Shown here: one piece after another, positions 6,366-13,765 of the stretch | Position numbering within the stretch: position 1 is the first letter of the stretch | How the letters are laid out: every line of letters begins with the position of its first letter | The notes under the pieces: generated by a model | Database searches by the model: none | The model's input: the letters and a program-made list of their open reading frames with translations, nothing else | What the model was told of the DNA's origin: nothing | Made by a program: the position numbers and the translations under genes | IMG/VR virus record: IMGVR_UViG_3300026078_000052 | Coordinates: 1 to 38,380 of that record | Source: a virus | DNA length: 38,380 nt | Reading direction: 5' to 3' (one strand)

Positions 6366-6659
6366 TTAGGGGGTGGGGCAATCCGGGTGCGGCATATGGT
6401 TCGCTTGAGCCCAGCGGCAGAGGCGCGCTACGGCAGCCCAGCCGCGATCTCCCCAGCCCTCCACGTCGCTGCCGTACTTAGCCGACACCGCGTCGTCTGT
6501 GATCGCGGCATCCGGCATCACCGGCTTGGCATCAACCGCTAGATCAGCAACCGGCGGGCCGATCGGAACGACCTGGATGCTGTTGCGTCCAGCGCACGCA
6601 GTTAGCGGCGCGAGTAGCAGAGCCAGTGCTAGAAGGCGGGGCGGCGGAAATAGCGACAT
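6366..6659 (-). CDS. Rz1-like outer-membrane spanin lipoprotein
   Basis: 97 residues with a signal peptide (basic PPRLLALALLLAPLT) and a lipobox LTAC whose cysteine is residue 22, so the mature lipoprotein would be in the outer membrane. The 5' part of the gene lies inside the 3' part of the inner-membrane spanin gene in another frame (6544-6659), the classic Rz/Rz1 overlap. With its partner it would fuse inner and outer membranes in the last step of lysis. The mature chain is longer and less Pro-rich than lambda Rz1. ATG at 6659. Confidence 0.8.
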   Translation of the reverse strand: MSLFPPPRLLALALLLAPLTACAGRNSIQVVPIGPPVADLAVDAKPVMPDAAITDDAVSAKYGSDVEGWGDRGWAAVARLCRWAQANHMPHPDCPTP

Positions 6660-6936
6660 TGCGGGCGTCCTGTTGATTGGAGATGATCGCGGTATCGTTC
6701 ACGCGCTCTGTGGCGGCCTTGTCCTTAGCCGCGTCGTTGACCCGAAGCGCCTTGTTAGCGGTGTCGGCGTTGGCCTTCGCCAGCGCTGCCCAGCCAGCGT
6801 TGAACGCCCGGTTATAGGCGGACGTGACAGCCATGCCGTGAAGGAACCATGCGGCGACGACAGCGACGACAATGCTGATCGCCACGCGCCAGTTGCGCCA
6901 GAGATAGGAGCCGACAGTCTCTAGGAACGTGATCAT
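6544..6936 (-). CDS. Rz-like inner-membrane spanin
   Basis: 130 residues from the ATG at 6936, which overlaps the endolysin stop (ATGA); a GTG at 6951 is less likely. A signal-anchor helix (residues about 17-36, WRVAISIVVAVVAAWFLHGM) is followed by a predicted coiled coil (AFNAGWAALAKANADTANKA) in the periplasm. Type II membrane topology plus the embedded lipoprotein gene make the spanin call firm, although sequence identity to lambda Rz is not evident. Confidence 0.78.
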   Translation of the reverse strand: MITFLETVGSYLWRNWRVAISIVVAVVAAWFLHGMAVTSAYNRAFNAGWAALAKANADTANKALRVNDAAKDKAATERVNDTAIISNQQDARNVAISAAPPSSTGSATRAANCVRWTQQHPGRSDRPAGC

Positions 6937-7433
6937 AGGTCGGTCAGGCACATGGCCCGCTCCCTTGACCGACGGTCAGCAAGGCCCTTCACGACGACAA
7001 TCTTGCCGTTCATCCGCGCCTTGTTCCACGCGAGGAAGCCGTCACACCCCCCGCGATAGTCCTCCGCGTTGAACCGACGCGCGATCGTGGAGCCGCAATA
7101 GGCGCTCTGCCCAATATTGAACGTCAAGCGCGTGGCAGCGGCGAGCTGGTACGGGTGATAGGCCAGTGCCGGCGTACAGAGCAGCACGCCGTTGATGTGC
7201 TTTTGCGCGTCGTCAGTCAGCAGGCGTTCGCACTCTGCGTCGGAACGGCGCGTCCCGACCTTCACCCCTGCCCCGGTGTGACCGTAACAGGCTGTCGGAA
7301 TGCGGGCTATGTCGAGATAATCGACGTTGCGCTTACCCTCATCGGTCTTGAGCGATGCTACGGCCATAGCGAGCGCCATAGCGGTTGCAGCGGCAAGGCT
7401 ACCGCCGATCGCCTTCTTCGCGCGATCAGCCAT
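6933..7433 (-). CDS. SAR-type endolysin, GH24 phage lysozyme
   Basis: 166 residues. The N-terminus has a weakly hydrophobic, Ala/Gly-rich segment (GGSLAAATAMALAMAVASL, 10-28), as in signal-arrest-release endolysins that are held in the membrane until depolarised. The muramidase catalytic triad is present as E32 (in DEGKR), D41 and T47 (IPTACYGHT), with the usual E-x8-D-x5-T spacing. It hydrolyses peptidoglycan beta-1,4 bonds. The length matches the family. Its start overlaps the holin gene by 8 bp, and it is followed directly by the spanins. Confidence 0.92.
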   Translation of the reverse strand: MADRAKKAIGGSLAAATAMALAMAVASLKTDEGKRNVDYLDIARIPTACYGHTGAGVKVGTRRSDAECERLLTDDAQKHINGVLLCTPALAYHPYQLAAATRLTFNIGQSAYCGSTIARRFNAEDYRGGCDGFLAWNKARMNGKIVVVKGLADRRSRERAMCLTDL

Positions 7434-7725
7434 CGTGCTTCCCCTGCTTTACCAGCCGAGCGATCGAAACGACCGCGAGCAACGCAAAGCCCATGAACGG
7501 CGGAAACACGGCGCGCATTTCAGGCGGCAGCGCGTTCAACGTCGAAAGCAGGATATCGGGATAGGCCAGCACATAGGCGACAGCGGCCGAGCCGATCACG
7601 GCAAGGCGCATGCTCCACCAGCGCCACGCGGAACGCCATTCCTCGATTAGCTTGAACTTCATTTCGTAGGGCCTTCTCTGGCGGACGAGCCGATACGATC
7701 GCCACAGCAATAGCTCTGGCGTCAT
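7426..7725 (-). CDS. Holin-like two-helix membrane protein
   Basis: Up to 99 residues. From ATG 7662 the product is MKFKLIEEWRSAWRWWS, a helix (LAVIGSAAVAYVLAYPDIL), an ALPPEMRAVFPP turn and a second helix (FMGFALLAVVSIARLV), ending in basic residues. This matches a proteobacterial phage family found directly upstream of SAR endolysins (DUF7940-like) and suits a class II holin or pinholin. An in-frame ATG at 7725, 21 codons earlier, also has a Shine-Dalgarno (AAAGGA) and adds four positive charges, so a long and a short form are possible. Confidence 0.72.
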   Translation of the reverse strand: MTPELLLWRSYRLVRQRRPYEMKFKLIEEWRSAWRWWSMRLAVIGSAAVAYVLAYPDILLSTLNALPPEMRAVFPPFMGFALLAVVSIARLVKQGKHDG

Positions 7726-7745
7726 CGGCGCGGTCCTTTGGTGGT

Positions 7746-7964
7746 TCAGTCGAAGACGCCGCGCCCCTCGTGCTCGATCAGAATGTCGAGCAAGTGGCGG
7801 GCCTTCTTCAGGTCTTCGATCCCGCCTTTGTCGCGCCAGCGGGTAGCGTATTTCACAACCGCACCTTCAATGAAGGGCAGCTTGTTCGCGATGATGTATT
7901 CGATGGGCTGGATTGGGAGCTTGCGATAATGGTCGCCGCCCTCTTGTGTGTTGAGGGCGCTCAT
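7746..7964 (-). CDS. DUF3310 family phage protein
   Basis: 72 residues with the DUF3310 signature: HYRKLPIQPIEYIIANKLPF, then EGAVVKYATRWRDKGG and EDLKKARHLLDILI. The family, sometimes annotated as a nucleotide kinase, is widespread in phages and small (60-120 aa), but its biochemical role is not established. Its start overlaps the stop of the phosphoesterase gene (ATGA), and the holin gene follows. Confidence 0.85.
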   Translation of the reverse strand: MSALNTQEGGDHYRKLPIQPIEYIIANKLPFIEGAVVKYATRWRDKGGIEDLKKARHLLDILIEHEGRGVFD

Positions 7965-9085
7965 GCTGCCTCCAGCATCTCGGGCGTGACGATCGTTTCC
8001 CCGACCTTCCCGTACCGGCTGTGATAGGTGATCGCGGATGCCTGGCGCTCACTCAGCCACCCGCCGCGCGCTGCGTAGGCATCCTTGGCGGCAAGCGTCG
8101 GGTGCTGCGTCACCTTCATGCCCGCCTGCTCTTTGGTTTCTTCGTGGTGCCGGTGCCCGGTGTGGCAATAGCGCTTGGTCGTGGCGCCCCACATGACCGG
8201 GAATTGCGCGGCGAATAGGAGCGGAAGCTGTTCGTTCTTGCGCTTGTGGCCGTGGTGGAACGCCAGCATCGTGTCGCCGTGGCGGTGCACGTAGTACGGC
8301 AGCTCGCTATCGTTGACGATGACGCGGGGCTCGTTCTCATAGAGCGCGGCGAACATCAATCGCAGCCAGACCGATGACGCTTCGTCGTGGTTGCCTTCCG
8401 CCATCACGACATGCACGCGGTCATGCTTGGCGAGCGCGTAATCGATCACCCGGCGAAGCACGCGAATGGCGATGGCAACGACTTTCGAGAACCGTCCGTC
8501 CGCGTCCAGAATGTGCCCGTGGGCGGGCGTGACAGCGGTTAGGGAGTCGAAGTGCAGGAAGTCCCCCAACTGGCAGACAACGGCCTCTGTCGCCCTCGGG
8601 GCGGCGTCCACCATGCGCATAAAGCAGCCAGTCAAGACGCGCTCGGCAATGCCTAGATCCCAATCGGCGCCCGTCTCCTTGCCCCATGCGAGCATACCGA
8701 CGTGACTATCAGTGAGAACGTAGAGATTGCAGAGTGCGTCGTTGGTATCGGCGGGCGGCGTGAGCGCGCGAACGCGGGGAAGCTTTTCCGCCATCGCCTC
8801 GATTGCCGCGCGCATCATGTCGGCGCGCTTCTCTGCGTCTACGCTCGTTTTCACCCACTGCGCACGAGCGTTGCCGTCGCTGTCAAAATAGGTGCTAGTG
8901 CCCTTGACGATGTAAGGAGCCTCAACCCCCGTCTTAGCCTGTCGTTGAACGCCGATCTTGTATCTGCCGTCAAAGGTCTGCCGTGGGATACCCAAGGCGA
9001 GCGCGGCGGCTGTCACAGAACCATGCTCGCGCACGGCCTCGACTGCCGCGAACGCTAATTCGTCCGCTAGCGGGGGTGTTGGCAA
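7961..9085 (-). CDS. HTH-calcineurin-like metallophosphoesterase
   Basis: 374 residues from a TTG at 9085 supported by AGGGAG 7 nt upstream. Residues about 12-45 look like a helix-turn-helix (VREHGSVTAAALALGIPRQT). The C-terminal two thirds hold the calcineurin-like metal site in order: D126-x-H128, GD175, GNHDE (231-235), H278-x-H280 and GHRHH (310-314). Phage members near the lysis or tail genes are predicted nucleases or phosphodiesterases. The N-terminal HTH suggests DNA targeting. It starts a coupled run with DUF3310 and the lysis genes. Substrate not known. Confidence 0.82.
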   Translation of the reverse strand: MPTPPLADELAFAAVEAVREHGSVTAAALALGIPRQTFDGRYKIGVQRQAKTGVEAPYIVKGTSTYFDSDGNARAQWVKTSVDAEKRADMMRAAIEAMAEKLPRVRALTPPADTNDALCNLYVLTDSHVGMLAWGKETGADWDLGIAERVLTGCFMRMVDAAPRATEAVVCQLGDFLHFDSLTAVTPAHGHILDADGRFSKVVAIAIRVLRRVIDYALAKHDRVHVVMAEGNHDEASSVWLRLMFAALYENEPRVIVNDSELPYYVHRHGDTMLAFHHGHKRKNEQLPLLFAAQFPVMWGATTKRYCHTGHRHHEETKEQAGMKVTQHPTLAAKDAYAARGGWLSERQASAITYHSRYGKVGETIVTPEMLEAA

Positions 9086-9107
9086 AAGCTTGCTCCCTAT
9101 GCTGTTG

Positions 9108-9485
9108 CTATTTAGTCTCGCCCTGATCGGGGCGCATTCGTCTCAGGAATGATTTGGCGCGGCGCTCTGCGGCCAAGCGCTCGATATCGCCCTCTGCGTG
9201 GAGGAGGGCGTAGAGGTGGTCTAGGGCTTCCTCCAGATGCGCGGCGTGGAACAGCAGCGGGCGAAGCGATGACGCCTCCGACCGGAGCGCGGCCATTTCC
9301 TCGCGCGCCGCTGCTAATAGGTCGAACGTCAGGCTGTCGCGGTGTTCCTCCAGCTTAACGTCGGTGTCGCGCTGGCTACGGTGTTCGGCATTGCGCCCGT
9401 TCCACCACCCGGCAATCGCTTGGGCAAAGACGGTTGAGCCGCCACCACCTAAGACGAGGGCCGCCGCTTCAATCAAACTGGTCAT
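9108..9485 (-). CDS. Membrane-anchored coiled-coil protein
   Basis: 125 residues from the ATG at 9485. An N-terminal weakly hydrophobic stretch (IEAAALVLGGGGSTVFAQAI) is followed by long charged helices (EEHRDSLTFDLLAAAREEMA and LERLAAERRAK-type segments) that favour a coiled coil. No catalytic motif. In the late operon between the tail spike and the phosphoesterase; it may be a minor virion or lysis accessory protein. No clear Shine-Dalgarno. Confidence 0.55.
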   Translation of the reverse strand: MTSLIEAAALVLGGGGSTVFAQAIAGWWNGRNAEHRSQRDTDVKLEEHRDSLTFDLLAAAREEMAALRSEASSLRPLLFHAAHLEEALDHLYALLHAEGDIERLAAERRAKSFLRRMRPDQGETK

Positions 9486-9496
9486 GCGACGACACT

Positions 9497-9524
9497 TTGC
9501 AAAGCTGGGGCGGTGCGGTAAACT
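9497..9524 (+). promoter_or_regulatory. Candidate promoter for opposite-strand gene pair
   Basis: TTGCAA (9497-9502), 16 bp, TAAACT (9519-9524), then 6 nt to the ATG at 9531. With this spacing transcription would start at or next to the ATG, giving a leaderless message. The -35 box is identical to that of the Cro-operon promoter at 34429. Confidence 0.45.
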
Positions 9525-9530
9525 CCACCA

Positions 9531-9671
9531 ATGCGCTTCATCATCAACGCAATAGTGGCCGCTTTCCGCTCGGCTTTGGGCGAGGACGGGCATTGCCATG
9601 CGTGCGGGCGTGAGATCGAAAGCTCTGGCCCGGGCGAGTGTTCGGATTGTGTCGGGCTGACAGCCGTATGA
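9531..9671 (+). CDS. Zinc-finger miniprotein on the opposite strand (46 aa)
   Basis: ATG 9531 to TGA 9669-9671. Residues 1-16 form a hydrophobic/basic helix (MRFIINAIVAAFRSAL), followed by HCHACGREIESS and GECSDC, a clear C-x2-C ... C-x2-C zinc finger. It lies on the strand opposite to the late operon, between the tail spike and the membrane/coiled-coil gene. It overlaps the next gene (ATGA). No Shine-Dalgarno; see the promoter directly upstream. It looks like a moron, that is a gene added to a late operon with its own promoter. The function is unknown. Confidence 0.55.
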   Translation: MRFIINAIVAAFRSALGEDGHCHACGREIESSGPGECSDCVGLTAV

Positions 9672-9799
9672 TCTCGACGCGCGCGAAAATAACCATCGTC
9701 GCTGTCGCCATCGCGCTGATGCTGGGACTGATGTATGCCGCCAGCCAGAACCCCGGCCCGATCGACAACCCCGGAACGGCAGAACATCAGGACCATTAG
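9668..9799 (+). CDS. Single-pass membrane miniprotein on the opposite strand (43 aa)
   Basis: ATG 9668 to TAG 9799, coupled to the zinc-finger gene by ATGA. The product starts with basic MISTRAK, then a transmembrane helix ([18 protein letters not shown]), then a short polar tail rich in Pro/Asn/Asp. The signal-anchor layout would place the tail in the periplasm. Its last codons overlap the end of the converging tail spike gene by 4 bp. Probably a moron membrane protein, for example superinfection exclusion or lysis timing, but that is inference. Confidence 0.55.
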   Translation: MISTRAKITIVAVAIALMLGLMYAASQNPGPIDNPGTAEHQDH

Positions 9800-12696
9800 A
9801 CGTTGGCCGTGATGAAGTCGGCGAGGATCTTGCCGGTGATGTCATCGTTACCCGAGATCGTACCCGTCCCGTTGAAGTGGGTCGTGTCGCCGTAGAACCC
9901 CATAGCACTCAGCCGAACCTGCGTTGGCAGAACGTCGGGTAGCGGAACGATCGGGATGCCGAACGGCATGGCGGCACGATATTGGAGCGCGGTGTAGAGG
10001 TCTTGCGTCGCCTGAGTGATCAAGCCCAACCCGGTGGGCGGGTCGCCCTGTACGATCGCATCACCAAATGCCATCGCCTGCGAAACGCAAGTGGTGATCG
10101 CCGTTTGGAATGCGGTCGGGTCGGAGCCGGTCGAAGCGTCATTGGTGACGCCCTCAAACACGGTCAGGTCAGGGGCCAGCGTGCGAACGACCTCTTGCAC
10201 GGTGTTTTCCGCCGCTGCCGAGTTGGCGCCATCCAGCGACAGGACAAGCGCCGTGCGAAGCGACGTGCCGCCATTGACGACAAGTAGCGATTTGACGACA
10301 CTATCACGATCGAGTGCGCCGCAGAACGTCTTGGGGAGCGTATCGGTGCTGGTGATCGTAAAGGTGTTCGTGCCCCGCACCACGCCGTCAGCGGGAGCCA
10401 GCGTGACCGAATGCAAGCCGATCGATTTGATGTTGGTACTGGCAACGGTCTGCGACACGCTGACCTGATAGGTGCCCGTGCTGCCAGTCGTTCCAGTAAG
10501 CTGCTTGACGATCGTCGTACCGGCGGTGACGCCCGAACCAGTCAGAATGTCACGCGGCGCCAGATAGCCGGTCGCAATTGCGGTCACCGTCATGGTCGTG
10601 GTGGCGATCGACGCGGTGTAGGAGGTTTCCGACGCTACCGCCTTACTGTGACCGCCACCGTCTGAAACGGTCCAAGTTCCATAACCGGGGAACGTCCAGT
10701 AATAGACCGTGTACGTGTCGGACGTGCCCGGCACCGTATCGGTGATCGTCGCCCCGTTGGTAGAGGTCTTCATGGACGCGCCGCCAAGCTGCGTCCCGTA
10801 GGCGCTCCAGTTGGCAGAGAACGTCAGGCGCTCGGGCTGATAGATGCTCGCGCCTGTGCTGGGGGCAGAGTTGTTGTTACCGAACCAGCCGCAGACACGG
10901 ACGGCAATGCCGAGCGAGGCCGCAAGCCGCGCCGCGACCTTGGACGGGACGCTATTGGCGCGCGGGGTGCCGCCGGGGAACACGCCCGCCGTGTGACTGG
11001 TGCCCTCGCCCAGATAGATCGCATCGCGCGTGCCGGCGCGGACGGCAGCAATCGCCGCTTTGAAGCGCGGCAGTTGCAGGCCCGGCGCGAAGGTGCGGAC
11101 GATCGAAGAGGTCGGCAGCGTGTACGCAGAATAGGCGTCGTAAAGCTGGCGATCGGTGACGCGATCAGTCCGCCACTTAATACGCTTGATCCAGCCGCAG
11201 AGCGCGAACTGACCCGCCGTCAGAGCATCCTTACAGCCGATACGGATGACAGTGACCGAGCCGAAGATAAACGCCGTGGCATAGGCCGCCGGGCGAGCAT
11301 CGCCGCAGCCGAACGACTGCGTTCCCGAGCCCCAGCAAAAGGCGAATTTCTCGCTGGTATCGAAGGTCTGGTTACCAAGCCCGGTGGTCACCAATGCGCC
11401 ATTGTGGGCGGCGGTGGTGTTGTTCGAAATCACGGAGTAACTGGTGTTATTGACGCCCAACATAGTAGGCGTGCGACCATATCCGGTCTGGCGTTCGACC
11501 CGCGACACCTCCATCAGGAACGTGCCGGTCGAGCCCTGGAACACCGACAGCAACGAGCCAGACGCAAGGTTTGTGTCGGCATCGCGAGTGACCGCCGCAC
11601 CTGCCGTGATGATCAGCGGAGAGGCTACCGAGTTGGCGGGCAGGATCGGGTCATATTCGACCTGGCAGGCATACCACGTGCCCGAACCCGACTTGGTGAC
11701 CGAGATAGTGCCCGCACCGGTGATCGTCAGGATTTGCGGCGTTCCGGGGACGATGGCCCCAAAGCCCGTACCCGTTGCCGTGCCCGCTGCCGTGGTGATC
11801 GTGACACCGGCGTCGTGGTTCGACCAAACGATGATCGTGCCGACAACGACCGTGCAATTCTGGGTAACCGGCGCAGTCGAATTGAGGAACACGTTGCGCG
11901 AGGTCTGGAATACCGCAACGCCAAGATCTGCGCGCGTGATCGGGACGTTCTGCCCGAACGTCGAATAGCTCGCCCCCGGTGCGTCGTGATAGCACAGGTT
12001 CGTCATGATCGCGGTCGCGGGGGTGGCGCGCGTCCATGCGAGGATAGACGACGGGAACGCTGCGCCAGTGCTCAGGTCATAATGCGACCACGGCGAATTT
12101 ATATCGGCGGTACCCGCCAGCGGCCACAGATTGCCGGTCTTTTGCCCGTAGGTAATGCCGGTCAGCAGATCGACGTAATCATCACCATTGATGCCGAGAT
12201 TGCTCGCGGGAGGCCCGTTTCCGGTCCAGTGTGTACCGGTCGTGCCGTCAAGACCGTTCGTGCCGTTGGTGCCCGGAGTACCGGCGGGAATGCCCAGCAC
12301 GAATTGCGCGGCGAGCGAAGTGCCAACATTGGTCGCGGTGGCGGGGGAGCCCGGCGTAAGCGTGTTGGCCGTAACACTGACGATCGCAGCGGACAGGCCG
12401 TCATCGCCGTCAGTGCCTTGCGACATGCCAACATTCGTTACCTGATAGATGAACGTCGCGGCGTCGGGCGCGTAGATATTGAGGTTGTACGTGCCAGCGG
12501 CGATGTAGAATGACAGATTGCCTGCCGCATCGGTCTTGGCCATCCCCGCAACACCAGATACCGTCTCGATCGGCGTCCCGCTGGCATCTGCGGAGATCGT
12601 CACGACATTGCCCGTCGCTGGATCGGTCACGCGCGCGAAATAGCCGATCAGGCTATCACCCTTGGTATTGGTGATAGCTTCAAAGTAATGAAACAT
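9796..12696 (-). CDS. Tail spike / fibre with SGNH hydrolase domain
   Basis: 966 residues from the ATG at 12696 (GAGAG 8 nt upstream; a GTG at 12705 is less likely). The N-terminal 90 residues suit virion attachment; then comes a short collagen-like [13 protein letters not shown] stretch, a long beta-rich Thr/Gly region, and a C-terminal SGNH/GDSL-type esterase: block I GEGTSH with nucleophile S567, block III GVTND (to D853) and block V D937-T-T-H940. A Thr-rich module ([17 protein letters not shown] to SVSQTVAST) of a type repeated in many alphaproteobacterial surface proteins is inserted between blocks I and III. Likely deacetylates or de-esterifies host surface polysaccharide during adsorption. 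The block I motif is GEGTS rather than GDS. Confidence 0.82.
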   Translation of the reverse strand: MFHYFEAITNTKGDSLIGYFARVTDPATGNVVTISADASGTPIETVSGVAGMAKTDAAGNLSFYIAAGTYNLNIYAPDAATFIYQVTNVGMSQGTDGDDGLSAAIVSVTANTLTPGSPATATNVGTSLAAQFVLGIPAGTPGTNGTNGLDGTTGTHWTGNGPPASNLGINGDDYVDLLTGITYGQKTGNLWPLAGTADINSPWSHYDLSTGAAFPSSILAWTRATPATAIMTNLCYHDAPGASYSTFGQNVPITRADLGVAVFQTSRNVFLNSTAPVTQNCTVVVGTIIVWSNHDAGVTITTAAGTATGTGFGAIVPGTPQILTITGAGTISVTKSGSGTWYACQVEYDPILPANSVASPLIITAGAAVTRDADTNLASGSLLSVFQGSTGTFLMEVSRVERQTGYGRTPTMLGVNNTSYSVISNNTTAAHNGALVTTGLGNQTFDTSEKFAFCWGSGTQSFGCGDARPAAYATAFIFGSVTVIRIGCKDALTAGQFALCGWIKRIKWRTDRVTDRQLYDAYSAYTLPTSSIVRTFAPGLQLPRFKAAIAAVRAGTRDAIYLGEGTSHTAGVFPGGTPRANSVPSKVAARLAASLGIAVRVCGWFGNNNSAPSTGASIYQPERLTFSANWSAYGTQLGGASMKTSTNGATITDTVPGTSDTYTVYYWTFPGYGTWTVSDGGGHSKAVASETSYTASIATTTMTVTAIATGYLAPRDILTGSGVTAGTTIVKQLTGTTGSTGTYQVSVSQTVASTNIKSIGLHSVTLAPADGVVRGTNTFTITSTDTLPKTFCGALDRDSVVKSLLVVNGGTSLRTALVLSLDGANSAAAENTVQEVVRTLAPDLTVFEGVTNDASTGSDPTAFQTAITTCVSQAMAFGDAIVQGDPPTGLGLITQATQDLYTALQYRAAMPFGIPIVPLPDVLPTQVRLSAMGFYGDTTHFNGTGTISGNDDITGKILADFITANV

Positions 12697-12717
12697 GAGC
12701 AACACTCTCAGTGAGGG

Positions 12718-13173
12718 TTATTGCAGGCCGCCGGTGTCGATTGGGCCTGCGTTGGTCAGGGAGACGGGCGTGGAGTCGGTCGCGGTCGTCCCGAGGGAAT
12801 CCGTCACGATCACAGTCGCAGTGCCGGTCGCCGTGCTGCCGTCAGCCAGAGCGGCCGACATTGTGGTCACTGCATTGGTCGGGGCGGTCGCCGTGATCCC
12901 GCCAGTGACTGACCAGACATAGGTGTACGGGGATGCACCGCCGGTCGGGGTCGCGGTTACGCTGACAGATTCAACGGGTGAGTGATGCCCTGTCCGCGTC
13001 ACCGGGTTGGGTGACACCACAACCGACATTGGCTGCACGAAATTGAACAGCGCGTGCCACGCCCCGCCCTTGTAGATCTCACCCCGAGTAAGCGTGCGCC
13101 ATGATCCGCCGCGATAAATCTCGCCGCGAGTGATGGTGTGCCAGCTTCCGCCAGCGCGAATATCGGGGTTCAT
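12718..13173 (-). CDS. Virion protein with triple GGSW repeat and Ig-like domain
   Basis: 151 residues. Residues 8-42 hold three copies of a short unit, GGSWHTITRGEIYR, GGSWRTLTRGEIYK and GGAWHAL. The remainder (SVVVSPNPVTRTG to STPVSLTNAG) is a beta-sandwich of PKD/Ig-like type with the SPYTYVWSVTGG core. Phage virion proteins often carry such surface-binding Ig-like domains. It lies between the tail spike and another small tail protein, so a fibre-associated or host-binding accessory is likely. Confidence 0.65.
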   Translation of the reverse strand: MNPDIRAGGSWHTITRGEIYRGGSWRTLTRGEIYKGGAWHALFNFVQPMSVVVSPNPVTRTGHHSPVESVSVTATPTGGASPYTYVWSVTGGITATAPTNAVTTMSAALADGSTATGTATVIVTDSLGTTATDSTPVSLTNAGPIDTGGLQ

Positions 13174-13505
13174 GCTGTATAGTAGAGGACCAATTCGCCC
13201 TCACCGGGGCTCGCCGGCCGCGCGCTGCCATCAACCAAGAAGTGCGTCCGCCCGCTGACAAGCGTAGGATCGACGTTGTAGCGATAGGCCCCTGCGCCAG
13301 TGAACGTGATAGCCCCGGTGAACGCGCCGCCGCTGTACGGCATTCCCGTGGTGATCGCGGAGACGATGTTATTGAGCGTCTTGCCGTCCGCCATAAGCTG
13401 CCGGATTGCGTTGTTGACGTTACCCGCCGGGCAATTCTCGGCAACGTTAGTACCCGCGATCGACGTGTTGGAGCCTGGGGTGGTGGAATAATCGGAAAAT
13501 GCCAC
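13170..13505 (-). CDS. Small tail-associated structural protein
   Basis: 111 residues from a GTG at 13505 supported by AAAGGA 6 nt upstream. The N-terminus (FSDYSTTPGSNTSIAGTNVA) through VNNAIRQLMADGKTL is a common N-terminal module of phage tail-fibre proteins. The C-terminus (RTHFLVDGSARPASPGEGEL) reads like a short fibre-linked segment. Probably links the spike to the tail hub. Its end overlaps the next gene. Confidence 0.65.
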   Translation of the reverse strand: MAFSDYSTTPGSNTSIAGTNVAENCPAGNVNNAIRQLMADGKTLNNIVSAITTGMPYSGGAFTGAITFTGAGAYRYNVDPTLVSGRTHFLVDGSARPASPGEGELVLYYTA

Positions 13506-13514
13506 GGGCTGTCC

Positions 13515-13543
13515 TTTCCCATCGCCCGAAGGCGTGGTATTAT
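13515..13543 (+). promoter_or_regulatory. Candidate promoter for opposite-strand gene
   Basis: TTTCCC (13515-13520), 17 bp, TATTAT (13538-13543), then 6 nt to ATG 13550. The -10 match is good (5/6), the -35 weak. The distance to the ATG again implies a leaderless transcript, as at 9519 and 34483. Confidence 0.4.
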
Positions 13544-13549
13544 TGCTGC

Positions 13550-13765
13550 ATGGAGCCTTGGAAAATCGGGTTAGTCGTGTTCTTTAAGGGCGTGATCTTG
13601 ACCGTCTGGGAGATCCGCAAAGAGCGTAAATTACTGGCTCGTAGAGTAGCCGGTGAGCGCGCCCGCCCCACCCATCCCGAGAGCGCGGCCGAACATCCCC
13701 TGCCTACGGGCAAGGTAGTCACGATAACCCTGCGACCGGGCAAGAATATCGGCGAGTTCGGCTGA
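13550..13765 (+). CDS. Membrane miniprotein on the opposite strand (71 aa)
   Basis: The ATG at 13550 opens MEPWKIGLVVFFKGVILTVW, a single hydrophobic helix, followed by very basic IRKERKLLARRVAGERAR and a polar tail. The topology would be N-out/C-in. The 3' half (13631-13765) overlaps the end of the large ejection-protein gene in antisense, so only the first 27 codons are free of another gene. No Shine-Dalgarno. Plausible as a third opposite-strand moron, but less certain than the pair at 9531-9799. Confidence 0.45.
   Translation: MEPWKIGLVVFFKGVILTVWEIRKERKLLARRVAGERARPTHPESAAEHPLPTGKVVTITLRPGKNIGEFG

Noticed and set aside
10993-12513. 506-codon plus-strand frame
   Set aside because: Antisense to the tail spike; Arg/Gly/Asp-rich shadow without start signals.
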